A stretch of DNA of 16,606 nt, taken from positions 21,715-38,320 of the forward strand of contig CAJTSV010000021.1 in NCBI GenBank assembly GCA_910579075.1, written 5' to 3'. The notes under the pieces are model-generated. The model made no database searches. It saw only the letters and a list, made by a program, of their open reading frames with translations, and was not told where the DNA came from. Source of the DNA: an uncultured Eubacterium sp. (lineage in GTDB: Bacteria; Bacillota; Clostridia; Lachnospirales; Lachnospiraceae). The position numbers and the translations under genes were made by a program. Positions 6,629 to 14,604 of the stretch are shown one piece after another; position 1 is the stretch's first letter; every line of letters begins with the position of its first letter.

Positions 6629-7960
6629 ATGACAATAAATAAGTTCCAGGGAAAGACCGAGAGTGAAGCGATAGAGAAAGCAAAAAAAGAGATGGGGCCG
6701 GACGTCGTTATTATGAGTGTAAAGACGGTAAAACCGAAAGGAATGTTCCGTGCCTTTAAGGGAATTGCATATGAAGTAACAGCAGCACTTGAAGAAAATG
6801 AGCTGGACAAAATGAGCACGCAGGCCATTGCGGAAGCCAGGGAAAGCCAGGCACAGCTGCAGGCGCAGAAACCGGAAAGCATTAATCTGGCGGCAGATGA
6901 AAAAATCCAGATTCCGGCCGTGGCTGCTCCTGCCCCGGCACCTGCTGCCCCGCCGGAGCGCCTTGGCGAGACAGCGGAAATGGTTTTAAAGCAGCTGCAG
7001 AAGCATACCGCAGCCGAGCCGCAGGAAACAGCCGTGCAGGCGGTTCCGTCAAGCGCGATAGAAGAACGCTTAGACAGCCTGCAGAGTCTTTTGGAAGACC
7101 GTATTTCTGCTGAAAAGAAAAATCAGGAGGACGGCCTTGGAACGAAAGAGGAACGGGCACAGGAAGGCTTTTCTTTTGTGAAAATGCTTTACCAGACACT
7201 GCTTGACAACGAAGTGCATGAAAAATATGCCAATCAGATTTTAGACGAGCTGGAAAAAATATCCAGCAAGGGCAACAACATCGACTATATTTTATCCCAT
7301 ATATACCAGAAGCTTGTGCTGAAATTCGGCCAGCCAAAGCCGATTGAATTTCAAAAGTCCGGCCGTCCGAAGGCTGCGTTTTTTATCGGCCCGACCGGCG
7401 TCGGCAAAACAACGACGATTGCAAAAATTGCATCGCGCTATAAAGTGGACGAGGGTAAGAAGGTGGCTTTCCTTACCGCAGACACGTACCGCATTGCAGC
7501 TACGGAACAGCTGCGGACGTATGCGAATATACTGGATATGCCGCTGACGATTGTTTATTCCCCCGAGGAAGTCCAGGATGCAGTAAAAAACCTGTCCGAA
7601 TATGACCTGATACTTGTGGACACGGCTGGTTTTTCACATAAAAATGCTGCGCAGTGTGAAGATGTCCGGAAGCTGGTAGGTGCGCTTTCTGCTGATTACA
7701 AGCCGGAAGTATACCTTGTGTTAAGCGCGACTACAAAGTACCGTGACCTGCAGGATATGTGTAATATATATCAGTCATTTGCCAATTACAAGCTGATTTT
7801 TACCAAACTGGACGAGACCTCATGCTACGGAAACCTGTTGAATATCCACCTTTACTCTGGTGCAGACCTGTCTTATGTCACATACGGGCAGAATGTTCCG
7901 GATGATATCGAGGTATTTGACACACAAAAGATTGTGAAGAAATTACTTGGAGGAGATTAA
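6629..7960 (+). CDS. flhF: Flagellar SRP-type GTPase FlhF
   Basis: The protein has 443 residues. The N-terminal B domain (MTINKFQGKTESEAIEKAKKEMG, about 1-60) is followed by a low-complexity Ala/Pro/Gln/Glu linker (about 65-150), an N-type helical domain and the G domain. The P-loop is GPTGVGKTT at residues 254-262, G2 includes LTADTYRIAATEQLRTYA, and G4 is TKLDE. G3 begins at D331 and reads DTAGF where FlhF and SRP GTPases usually have DTAGR. FlhF is the third SRP GTPase after Ffh and FtsY. It places flagella and is stimulated by FlhG, encoded next. The ATG immediately follows the flhA TAA, implying coupling. Confidence 0.96.
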   Translation: MTINKFQGKTESEAIEKAKKEMGPDVVIMSVKTVKPKGMFRAFKGIAYEVTAALEENELDKMSTQAIAEARESQAQLQAQKPESINLAADEKIQIPAVAAPAPAPAAPPERLGETAEMVLKQLQKHTAAEPQETAVQAVPSSAIEERLDSLQSLLEDRISAEKKNQEDGLGTKEERAQEGFSFVKMLYQTLLDNEVHEKYANQILDELEKISSKGNNIDYILSHIYQKLVLKFGQPKPIEFQKSGRPKAAFFIGPTGVGKTTTIAKIASRYKVDEGKKVAFLTADTYRIAATEQLRTYANILDMPLTIVYSPEEVQDAVKNLSEYDLILVDTAGFSHKNAAQCEDVRKLVGALSADYKPEVYLVLSATTKYRDLQDMCNIYQSFANYKLIFTKLDETSCYGNLLNIHLYSGADLSYVTYGQNVPDDIEVFDTQKIVKKLLGGD

Positions 7961-7962
7961 GT

Positions 7963-8832
7963 ATGGACCAGGCAGAACAACTGAGAAACGTGGTAAAATC
8001 AAAACAGGCCCGTTCTGTATCCAAAGCAAGGGTTATCACAATAACGAGCGGCAAGGGCGGGGTCGGAAAATCAAACATTGCAGTAAACCTGGCTGTCCAG
8101 CTGCGCAGGATAGGAAAGAGAGTTATTATTTTTGATGCAGATATGGGGCTTGCAAATGTAGAGGTTATGTTTGGCGCAATACCGAAATATAATCTGAGTG
8201 ATTTGATATACCATGGCAAGAAACTGGAAGAAATCATTACCGAGGGTCCAATGGAAATCGGATTTATTTCCGGCGGGAACGGCATTACCGGATTGAATAA
8301 CCTGACAAAAAACCAGCTTTCGCGTCTGGTGAACCATTTAAACGAGCTGGATGAGCTGACGGACTTTATCCTGATTGACACAGGCGCGGGCATTGCCAAT
8401 AATGTCATGGAATTTGTGTCAGCAAGCCCGGAAGTGCTCCTTGTCCTGACGCCGGAGCCGAGCTCTTTGACAGATTCCTACTCCCTGATTAAGGCGCTTT
8501 ATGGCAATCCGGGTTTTGTCAGGCACAGCACGAATATTGAGGTCGTGGTTAACCGTACCGTATCGCCGGAGGACGGGCAGATTGTGTACGACAAGCTGAG
8601 TTCTGTCATATCCAAGTTCCTGCAGGGGGAAGTGCATTTTTACGGCACGATTCCGCAGGACATTATGCTGGAAAAATCCGTGCGTGCACAGAGAATCGTT
8701 TCAATGAGCGTGCCGAATGCAAAATCGTCGAGGGCGTTTGAGCGGCTGGCACAGAGCCTGATAGAAGGCGAGCCAAATATTGAGCCGGAACGCCAGGGCA
8801 TCCGGGAGCTGTTTTTCGGGTTTTTCAAATAG
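7963..8832 (+). CDS. flhG: MinD-like ATPase FlhG (YlxH/MinD2), regulator of flagellar number
   Basis: The protein has 289 residues. It begins with the FlhF-activating motif DQAEQLR (residues 2-8), known from Bacillus FlhG to stimulate the FlhF GTPase. A deviant Walker A motif follows, SGKGGVGKSN (about 29-38, with the MinD-type signature lysine at 31 and Walker lysine at 36), and then the Walker-like segment FDADMGLANVEV. The C-terminus, IRELFFGFFK, is a short amphipathic/basic helix resembling the MinD/FlhG membrane-targeting sequence. FlhG cycles between membrane and cytosol with ATP and controls flagellar number and pattern together with FlhF. The GGAGGAG site overlapping the flhF end (7950-7956) gives a clear start at 7963. 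Confidence 0.95.
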   Translation: MDQAEQLRNVVKSKQARSVSKARVITITSGKGGVGKSNIAVNLAVQLRRIGKRVIIFDADMGLANVEVMFGAIPKYNLSDLIYHGKKLEEIITEGPMEIGFISGGNGITGLNNLTKNQLSRLVNHLNELDELTDFILIDTGAGIANNVMEFVSASPEVLLVLTPEPSSLTDSYSLIKALYGNPGFVRHSTNIEVVVNRTVSPEDGQIVYDKLSSVISKFLQGEVHFYGTIPQDIMLEKSVRAQRIVSMSVPNAKSSRAFERLAQSLIEGEPNIEPERQGIRELFFGFFK

Positions 8833-8855
8833 ACGGGCTCTGGCCGGGGAGGGCT

Positions 8856-9572
8856 ATGATTTCTGAAATTATAAAACCGGGCATGGAAGCGGAAATACGG
8901 CTGGAACAGGGCTCCGGGCACATTTACAAAAGCCGGGTTACGGATATATTTGAAAATGATGAGCTGGAGCTTGCCATGCCGCAGGAGAATGGAAAAGTAA
9001 TCATGCTTCCCATAGGCGTGCGGCATGAGCTTGTGTTTTATGCAAAAGGCTGCGCCTATCAGGGAACCGGCATTATCAGCGAGCGGTATAAGGCGAACAA
9101 CCAGTATATGCTGCGCGCGGGCTTAAAGAGCAGCCTGCACAGAATACACCGCCAGGAATACTGCCGCATGTCGTGTGCTGTCCGCATGAAATATTATAAA
9201 ATTTCCATGGAGCAGGCTGTGGAAACTGCACCCTGCGAATACGGGACGCTTTTAGGCATGGCTTCCCAGTCCTGCAGGGAGGGCGTTTTTACCGAGATAA
9301 ACGGGGCCGGGGCCGGCTTTTGGACAAAGGAGCATATCCCGCAGGATTCATACGCCCTGGTGCAGTTTCAGCTTCCGGAAACGGGCGGCTTTTTGGACTG
9401 CCTGTTTCCGGTGCATATTGTATCGTCTTCTTCTGCAGAAGGCGGCACGCGTTTTGAAAACAGGGCAGAATTTATAATCAGGGACCAGAATGTGCGGGAA
9501 GGAATTATCCGCTATATTTTTGATGAAGGACGTAAAAATAGAAATAGAGAAAGAAGTGCTGATGAATTATGA
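8856..9572 (+). CDS. PilZ-domain flagellar brake protein (YcgR/MotI-like)
   Basis: The protein has 238 residues. An N-terminal YcgR-type beta domain (about 1-90, starting near KPGMEAEIRLEQG) is followed by a PilZ domain from about residue 95. The arginine motif reads RIHRQEYCR (residues 96-104), where the family normally has RRxxxR; Q100 stands where the first Arg of RxxxR is expected. The second motif, normally D/NxSxxG, reads NGAGAG at 149-154, with Ala at the Ser position. Such proteins bind cyclic-di-GMP and slow the motor in Escherichia coli and Bacillus. Ligand binding by this copy is uncertain. The ATG at 8856 has GGAGG only three bases away, but no other start exists upstream in frame. 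The last four bases (ATGA) overlap cheB. Confidence 0.8.
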   Translation: MISEIIKPGMEAEIRLEQGSGHIYKSRVTDIFENDELELAMPQENGKVIMLPIGVRHELVFYAKGCAYQGTGIISERYKANNQYMLRAGLKSSLHRIHRQEYCRMSCAVRMKYYKISMEQAVETAPCEYGTLLGMASQSCREGVFTEINGAGAGFWTKEHIPQDSYALVQFQLPETGGFLDCLFPVHIVSSSSAEGGTRFENRAEFIIRDQNVREGIIRYIFDEGRKNRNRERSADEL

Positions 9573-10684
9573 AAAAAAATATTTTAGTAGTAGATGACTC
9601 TGCACTCATGAGAAGGGCTATCTGTGATATAATCAATACAAGTAATGAGTACGAAGCAAAGGACACATGCAGGGATGGCCTGGAAGCATATGAGAAGATA
9701 AAGAACAGCCGTTACGATGCTGTGCTTTTGGACATTAACATGCCACGGATGAATGGTCTTGAGCTTCTGCAGAAATTGCAAAAAGAGAATATTCGTGCTA
9801 CGGTAATCGTTGTCAGTTCCCTGACAAAGGAAGATGCTAAAATCACGATACAGGCCATGGAATATGGCGCGATTGATTTTATGACGAAGCCGGAAAACAT
9901 CATTGAAGCCAAGGGGATGAAATTCCGTGCTGATCTGACGGCTATTCTGGATTCTGTACTGAACCATGCGAAGCCAAAGACGGCAGCTGTGCCAGGTGCA
10001 ATAAAAACTGCTGTATCTGCCGCTGCCGGGGCCCAGGCAGCGGCTACACGCACGCAGGCGGCAGCCAAGGCAAAGACTGTTACGAAAAAGGCACCGACAG
10101 GCAGCAATAAGCTGGTGGCGCTGGCATGCTCGACAGGCGGCCCGAAGTCGCTGCAGAGCGTGATTCCATATCTGGAAAAAAATATGGATGCGCCGATGGT
10201 GCTTGTGCAGCATATGCCTGTGGGATTTACAAGGTCCATGGCAGAGCGCCTGAATGAACTGAGCAGGGTAAAGGTAAAAGAAGCTGAAGAAAATGATATT
10301 TTGCAGAAAGGCTGTGTCTATGTGGCGCCGGGCGGCTTCCATCTGGAAGTGGTGGCAGCGCCAGGCGGCATGCATAAAATCCATCTGTCTGATGCGCCGG
10401 CTATTGGCGGGCTGCGCCCATGCGCAAACGTGATGTATAAGTCATTAAAAAAATCGGCATACGACCAGATTGTCTGCGTTGTTTTAACGGGAATGGGTGC
10501 AGACGGCACGGAAGGAATCCGTGAACTGAACAGAGTAAAACCGATTTATGTGATTGCCCAGGATGAACCTACTTGTGTTGTATACGGCATGCCAAAAGCG
10601 ATTGCTGAAACAGGGCTTGTCGATGAAGTAGTTCCGCTTACGAATGTTTCGAAAAGTATAATTAATCAAGTGGGGGTAAAATAA
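9569..10684 (+). CDS. cheB: Chemotaxis protein-glutamate methylesterase/deamidase CheB
   Basis: The protein has 371 residues. The receiver domain (1-125) carries D9/D10, phosphoacceptor D55 (AVLLDINMP) and K107 (MTKP). An Ala/Lys-rich linker (about 135-180) joins it to the methylesterase domain. The catalytic triad is visible as S188 (ACSTGGP), H215 (VQHMP) and D312 (GMGADGTEG). Phosphorylated CheB removes methyl groups from receptor glutamates during adaptation. The ATG overlaps the PilZ gene stop by four bases, so the two are probably translated together. The linker is longer and more Ala-rich than in enteric CheB. cheR is not in this window. Confidence 0.96.
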   Translation: MKKNILVVDDSALMRRAICDIINTSNEYEAKDTCRDGLEAYEKIKNSRYDAVLLDINMPRMNGLELLQKLQKENIRATVIVVSSLTKEDAKITIQAMEYGAIDFMTKPENIIEAKGMKFRADLTAILDSVLNHAKPKTAAVPGAIKTAVSAAAGAQAAATRTQAAAKAKTVTKKAPTGSNKLVALACSTGGPKSLQSVIPYLEKNMDAPMVLVQHMPVGFTRSMAERLNELSRVKVKEAEENDILQKGCVYVAPGGFHLEVVAAPGGMHKIHLSDAPAIGGLRPCANVMYKSLKKSAYDQIVCVVLTGMGADGTEGIRELNRVKPIYVIAQDEPTCVVYGMPKAIAETGLVDEVVPLTNVSKSIINQVGVK

Positions 10685-10685
10685 G

Positions 10686-12806
10686 ATGGATGTTAGCCAG
10701 TATTTGGAAATTTTTATTGATGAAACCGCAGAACATATCCAGAGCCTGAGTGACAATATCATGGCGCTGGAAAATGAGCCGGAAGACCATGATGTAATTA
10801 ATGAAATTTTCCGCGCGGCGCATTCGTTAAAGGGCATGGCAGGTACCATGGGCTTTAAGAGAATGCAGCATCTGACGCATGACATGGAAAATGTATTTCA
10901 GGAAGTGCGCAATGATAAAATCAAGGTAAACGGCGATATTATCGACGTGCTGTTCCAATGCCTGGATGCAATTGAAGGGTACCTGAATATTATAAAAGAA
11001 ACATCAGATGAAGGCACCAATGATAACGAAGGAATCATTACGGCGTTAAACGGCATTTTAAACGGCGATTCTGCACCGGCCGGCGGCGGGGAAGACAAGG
11101 CAGAAGAAGCAAAGGAAAAAGCATCTGCTGCACCGGATGATGCATTCGTGAAAAAATTTATGGATTTTCCGCTGTCTGAGGATGACAGGGAGCATTTGAA
11201 AAATGCAGAGGAAAGCGGAAAAGTGCTGTTCGGCTTTACAGTATATGTACACAAGGAATGCCTGTTAAAGGCAGCAAGGGCATTTCTGGTTTTTAAGGCA
11301 GTGGAAGAATTCTGCGAGATTTTGGTATATCATCCGGGCGTGCAGGACATTGAGGATGAAAAATTTGATTTGGAATTCAGCTTTTTTGCAGCTTCTGACG
11401 AGGAAGACCCGGAAAAATTTGTCACGGCCGCAAAAGCAGTATCTGAAATTGACGAAGTCATCTGCGAGCAGGTGAAGTATGAAACGCTTGCGGAATCTGA
11501 ACATAAAGCCAGGGAAACACAAGAAAAGCAGGCAGCCAGCCAGAATACGCCGGCGGCGGTTCCGGCGGCCGTTCCTTCCAAGGAAGAACAGGCAAAAGCT
11601 GCCGGGGGTGCGGCTGCAAAGGGCAAGACCGTGAATAAGCCGGTTGCAAACCGCACGGTGCGCGTGGACATTGAAAAGCTGGATGCGCTGATGAACCAGG
11701 TCAGCGAGCTGATTATTGCAAAAAACAGCCTTGTTTCCATCAGCTCGAGCGATTCCGGGGACGGGACGCAGAGCCAGTCGTTCCGTGACCAGATTGAATA
11801 TCTGGAACGCATTACGACAAGCCTGCATGAGTCTGTCATGAAAGCACGAATGGTGCCGATTGAAAGCGTAGTTGCAAAATTCCCGCGCATGATTCGCGAT
11901 TTGTCCCGCAAGCTGGATAAAAAAATGGAACTGTTTATGTCCGGGGAAGATACGGAATTAGACCGTACTGTCGTAGACCAGATTGGCGACCCGCTGCAGC
12001 ATCTTCTGCGCAATTCCGCTGACCATGGCCTGGAAAGTGCAGAACGCAGGAAAGAACGCGGCAAGCCGGAAGTCGGTTCGATTAACTTAAAGGCATATCA
12101 GGAAGGCAACAATGTGGTTATCGAGGTCGGCGACGACGGCAACGGCATCGATACGGAAACCGTCAAGCAGAAGGCGGTTGAGCGCGGCCTTGTAACGCCG
12201 GAGCAGGCGGAAACACTGAGCCAGAAGGAAATCATCGATTTCCTGTTTATGCCGAGCTTTTCCATGGCAAAAAAGATTACAGACGTATCTGGCAGGGGCG
12301 TCGGCCTGGATGTTGTAAAATCCAATATCGAAGCACTTGGCGGCGATGTCGAAGTAAAAAGCAAGCTTGGCGAAGGCTCTACGTTTATTGTACGCCTGCC
12401 GCTGACGCTGGCCATTATCCAGGCGCTGTTAGTGGAAGTGCAAAAGGAGCTGTTTGCCATTGCGCTTGGCTCGATTATTACGATTGAAGATGTTCCGGTT
12501 TCCGATATTAAATATGTGCAGGCAGAAGAAGTCATTAACCTGCGCGGCAATGTAATTCCGCTTATCCGCTTAAACCAGATTCTGGATATTGCAGAACCGG
12601 ACAATGCGCCGGAGAGCCTGACTGTCGTTATCGTAAACAAAGGCGAAAAACAGGCGGGGCTTGTGGTGGATAACCTGTTAGGACAGCAGGAAATTGTTAT
12701 CAAGTCGCTTGGCAAGTTTATCAGCAACAGCAAAATCATCAGCGGTGCGACCATTCTTGGCGATGGCGAGATTGCATTGATTTTAGATGTGAATACATTA
12801 ATGTAG
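10686..12806 (+). CDS. cheA: Chemotaxis histidine kinase CheA
   Basis: The protein has 706 residues. P1 is the HPt domain with phosphorylated H46 (FRAAHSLKG). A linker leads to a P2-like CheY/CheB docking region at about 150-265. A Pro/Ala/Lys-rich linker follows, then P3 dimerisation helices starting near TVRVDIEKLDALMNQVSEL (about 322). The P4 kinase domain has the N box LLRNSADHGLE (about 439-449), G1 VGDDGNG (481-487) and G2 GRGVGLDVV (536-544). The C-terminal P5 CheW-like domain runs from about 575, with VINLRGNVIPLI. All catalytic motifs appear intact. It phosphorylates CheY and CheB in response to receptor signals. It starts one base after the cheB stop. Confidence 0.97.
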   Translation: MDVSQYLEIFIDETAEHIQSLSDNIMALENEPEDHDVINEIFRAAHSLKGMAGTMGFKRMQHLTHDMENVFQEVRNDKIKVNGDIIDVLFQCLDAIEGYLNIIKETSDEGTNDNEGIITALNGILNGDSAPAGGGEDKAEEAKEKASAAPDDAFVKKFMDFPLSEDDREHLKNAEESGKVLFGFTVYVHKECLLKAARAFLVFKAVEEFCEILVYHPGVQDIEDEKFDLEFSFFAASDEEDPEKFVTAAKAVSEIDEVICEQVKYETLAESEHKARETQEKQAASQNTPAAVPAAVPSKEEQAKAAGGAAAKGKTVNKPVANRTVRVDIEKLDALMNQVSELIIAKNSLVSISSSDSGDGTQSQSFRDQIEYLERITTSLHESVMKARMVPIESVVAKFPRMIRDLSRKLDKKMELFMSGEDTELDRTVVDQIGDPLQHLLRNSADHGLESAERRKERGKPEVGSINLKAYQEGNNVVIEVGDDGNGIDTETVKQKAVERGLVTPEQAETLSQKEIIDFLFMPSFSMAKKITDVSGRGVGLDVVKSNIEALGGDVEVKSKLGEGSTFIVRLPLTLAIIQALLVEVQKELFAIALGSIITIEDVPVSDIKYVQAEEVINLRGNVIPLIRLNQILDIAEPDNAPESLTVVIVNKGEKQAGLVVDNLLGQQEIVIKSLGKFISNSKIISGATILGDGEIALILDVNTLM

Positions 12807-12818
12807 GGAGGTGCCGGA

Positions 12819-13274
12819 ATGGAATACATGGAAACAGTGGAAGAAACAAAGAAACAGTACATTGTTGTAAAAATCGGAAGCGAACAGTACGGAATTGACA
12901 TCAGCTTTATTGACAATATTGTAAGGATGCAGAAGATTACCCGGGTGCCGACCTCACAGTTTTATTTTCTGGGCGTCATCAACCTGCGCGGCGAAGTAAT
13001 TCCGGTTATGAGCATCCGCAGGAAAATGGGGCTGGAGGATGATGTATATACGGGTGCATCCCGGATTATCATTTTGAAATTTGAACAAAAGGATGCGCTG
13101 GGCATTGTTGTGGATGAGGTAAAAGAAGTCATCAACCTTGGGACAAGCGAGATTGACAAATTATCCCACAGGGAAGGCAAGGAAATGTTTATCAATGGCA
13201 TAGGCAAGAACGGGGATGAGCTTGTTTCCCTGTTTGACATTAATGCCATCATTGATGAGCATGAGACTGTATAG
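12819..13274 (+). CDS. cheW: Chemotaxis coupling protein CheW
   Basis: This 151-residue protein is a single CheW domain of normal length. It shows the KIGSEQYGIDISFI start of the beta barrel, FYFLGVINLRGEVIPVMSI in the middle and IVVDEVKEVI in the second barrel. It links chemoreceptors to the P5 domain of CheA. The ribosome site GGAGGTG (12808-12814) directly follows the cheA stop, giving tight coupling. The gene is the last of a compact run; the next gene is separated by a 175-base gap with a hairpin. Confidence 0.97.
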   Translation: MEYMETVEETKKQYIVVKIGSEQYGIDISFIDNIVRMQKITRVPTSQFYFLGVINLRGEVIPVMSIRRKMGLEDDVYTGASRIIILKFEQKDALGIVVDEVKEVINLGTSEIDKLSHREGKEMFINGIGKNGDELVSLFDINAIIDEHETV

Positions 13275-13449
13275 GATTTATCAGGATATAGTGAGGCTGT
13301 CATCATGGTCTCACTATATCTTATATGTATTGGAATGTCAGAACAGGTAATTGGGAAGCATATGATTATCAGGCAGATAACAGGCATATAATAGCAGTGA
13401 TGGTGTAAGGCGGATTTTTAGACAGATTGAAATATACGGGGAGAAGTAT
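13275..13449. other. Intergenic gap between cheW and cheC
   Basis: This 175-base gap breaks the tight packing of the chemotaxis genes. It contains the hairpin at 13285-13320 and an AT-rich remainder with a TATAAT at 13387-13392 that lacks a matching -35. The cheC ribosome site GGGGAGAAG lies just before the ATG at 13450. No coding frame is convincing here. Confidence 0.6.
13285..13320 (+). terminator. Long hairpin after cheW, possible attenuator or weak terminator
   Basis: GATATAGTGAG (13285-13295) pairs perfectly with CTCACTATATC (13310-13320). Wobble and Watson-Crick pairs can extend the stem inward (13296-13300 with 13305-13309, leaving a four-base loop), and two more pairs are possible outside. 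The downstream sequence, TTATATGTATTGG, is only moderately T-rich, so full termination is doubtful. The hairpin could lower expression of cheC, cheD and sigD relative to cheA and cheW, or protect mRNA 3' ends. Confidence 0.45.
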
Positions 13450-14070
13450 ATGGGTAAATTTACGTTTGACGAAATAAACAGCATGTATTTTGATGTATTG
13501 AAAGAAATCGGGAACATCGGGGCAGGAAATGCGACTACGGCAATAGCGACGCTTCTCAACGTAAAGCTGAACATGGAAGTGCCGAATGTCAAGCTCATGC
13601 CTGTCCAGGATCTGAATACGGCTATCGGCTCGGAAGAAGAAGAAATTGTGGGCATTTATCTGGGCGTGCAGAATGATATTGACGGAAGCCTGATGTTTCT
13701 GTTAAAGATGGATGCGGCTCACCATCTTGTAAACCTTCTGCTTGGCAGGAGCGTGGATTATAAAGAACCGTTTGATGAAATGGATTTGTCTGCCATGAAA
13801 GAAATCGGCAATATTATTGCGGGTTCTTATCTTTCGGCGCTTTCAGCCATGACCAGTTTAACGATTTCACCAACCGTTCCTTATATATCCGTGGATATGG
13901 CGGGAGCAATTTTGAGCATTCCGGCAATCCAGTTTGGCCAGTTCGGAGATAATGCATTGTTAATTGAGACATCATTTGGCGGCGAAACCATGCTGCAGGG
14001 ATATTTTATCCTGCTGCCGGAGCTGGATTCTTACGACAAGATTCTGGCATCGCTGGGGATTGTGCTTTAA
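13450..14070 (+). CDS. cheC: CheY-P phosphatase CheC
   Basis: The protein has 206 residues. It has two CheC/FliY/CheX-type active sites of the form [DS]x3Ex2N with a proline 22 residues further on. The first is D15-E19-N22 (DVLKEIGN) with P45; the second is S114-E118-N121 (SAMKEIGN) with P144. Both appear intact. CheC dephosphorylates CheY-P and in Bacillus is activated by binding CheD, encoded next. It opens the second part of the chemotaxis block, after the 175-base gap. The ATG at 13450 follows GGGGAGAAG. Confidence 0.96.
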   Translation: MGKFTFDEINSMYFDVLKEIGNIGAGNATTAIATLLNVKLNMEVPNVKLMPVQDLNTAIGSEEEEIVGIYLGVQNDIDGSLMFLLKMDAAHHLVNLLLGRSVDYKEPFDEMDLSAMKEIGNIIAGSYLSALSAMTSLTISPTVPYISVDMAGAILSIPAIQFGQFGDNALLIETSFGGETMLQGYFILLPELDSYDKILASLGIVL

Positions 14071-14103
14071 GTTCAAATTATTCGCAGAATGGGAGTTTAA
14101 CAG

Positions 14104-14586
14104 ATGAGTCAGATGATAAAAGTTGGAATGGCGGACTTAAACATATGTAAAAGTCCGAACGCGATAACGACACTGGGACTTGGCTCCTGTATCGGTATCG
14201 CACTTTATGACCCGGTTACGAAGATAGGGGGGCTGGCGCATATCATGCTTCCGGACAGCACCCAGATTCGGAATAATGCGAACATTGCTAAATTTGCAGA
14301 TACCGGTATTACAGAGCTGGTCAGCCGCATGGTGCGGGCTGGCGCCAGCCGGACGCGCCTGGTAGCCAAGATTGCAGGAGGCGCAAAAATGTTTGAGGTG
14401 ACGGGAACTGCGATTGGAAGCATCGGGGAAAAGAATGCGGCGGCTTCGAAAAAAAAATTAAGGGAGCTCGGCATCCGCCTGCTGGCAGAAGATACCGGGC
14501 TCAATTACGGGCGCACCGTGGAGCTGCACTGTGATACCGGAGAATATTACATAAAATCAGTGGGCAAGCCGCTGAAAATAATCTGA
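14104..14586 (+). CDS. cheD: Chemoreceptor glutamine deamidase CheD
   Basis: The protein has 160 residues, the normal CheD length. The catalytic cysteine is C29 in TTLGLGSCIGIALYD, the histidine is H46 in GGLAHIMLP, and the supporting threonine is most likely T23. CheD deamidates receptor glutamines and binds CheC, forming a feedback loop with CheY-P in Bacillus-type chemotaxis. A GGGAG at 14090-14094 precedes the ATG by nine bases. The neighbouring cheC fits this role. Confidence 0.96.
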   Translation: MSQMIKVGMADLNICKSPNAITTLGLGSCIGIALYDPVTKIGGLAHIMLPDSTQIRNNANIAKFADTGITELVSRMVRAGASRTRLVAKIAGGAKMFEVTGTAIGSIGEKNAAASKKKLRELGIRLLAEDTGLNYGRTVELHCDTGEYYIKSVGKPLKII

Positions 14587-14604
14587 GTAAACTGGGGGAA
14601 TGAT

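Noticed and set aside
9584..10384. 266-codon open frame on the minus strand inside cheB
   Set aside because: It is antisense to intact CheB catalytic domains; its His/Arg/Cys-rich product resembles no protein and it has no supported ribosome site.
12098..12916. 272-codon open frame on the minus strand across cheA and cheW
   Set aside because: It lies antisense to conserved kinase and CheW domains and its Ser/Thr/Ile-rich product looks like a shadow frame.
13373..13380. GCAGATAA resembling a sigma-D -10 (GCCGATAA)
   Set aside because: No TAAA-type -35 lies about 15 bases upstream, so the pair needed for a sigma-D promoter is missing.
13387..13392. Perfect TATAAT upstream of cheC
   Set aside because: No -35 match at 16-18 bases and no extended TG were found, so it is not called as a promoter; it remains a weak possibility only.
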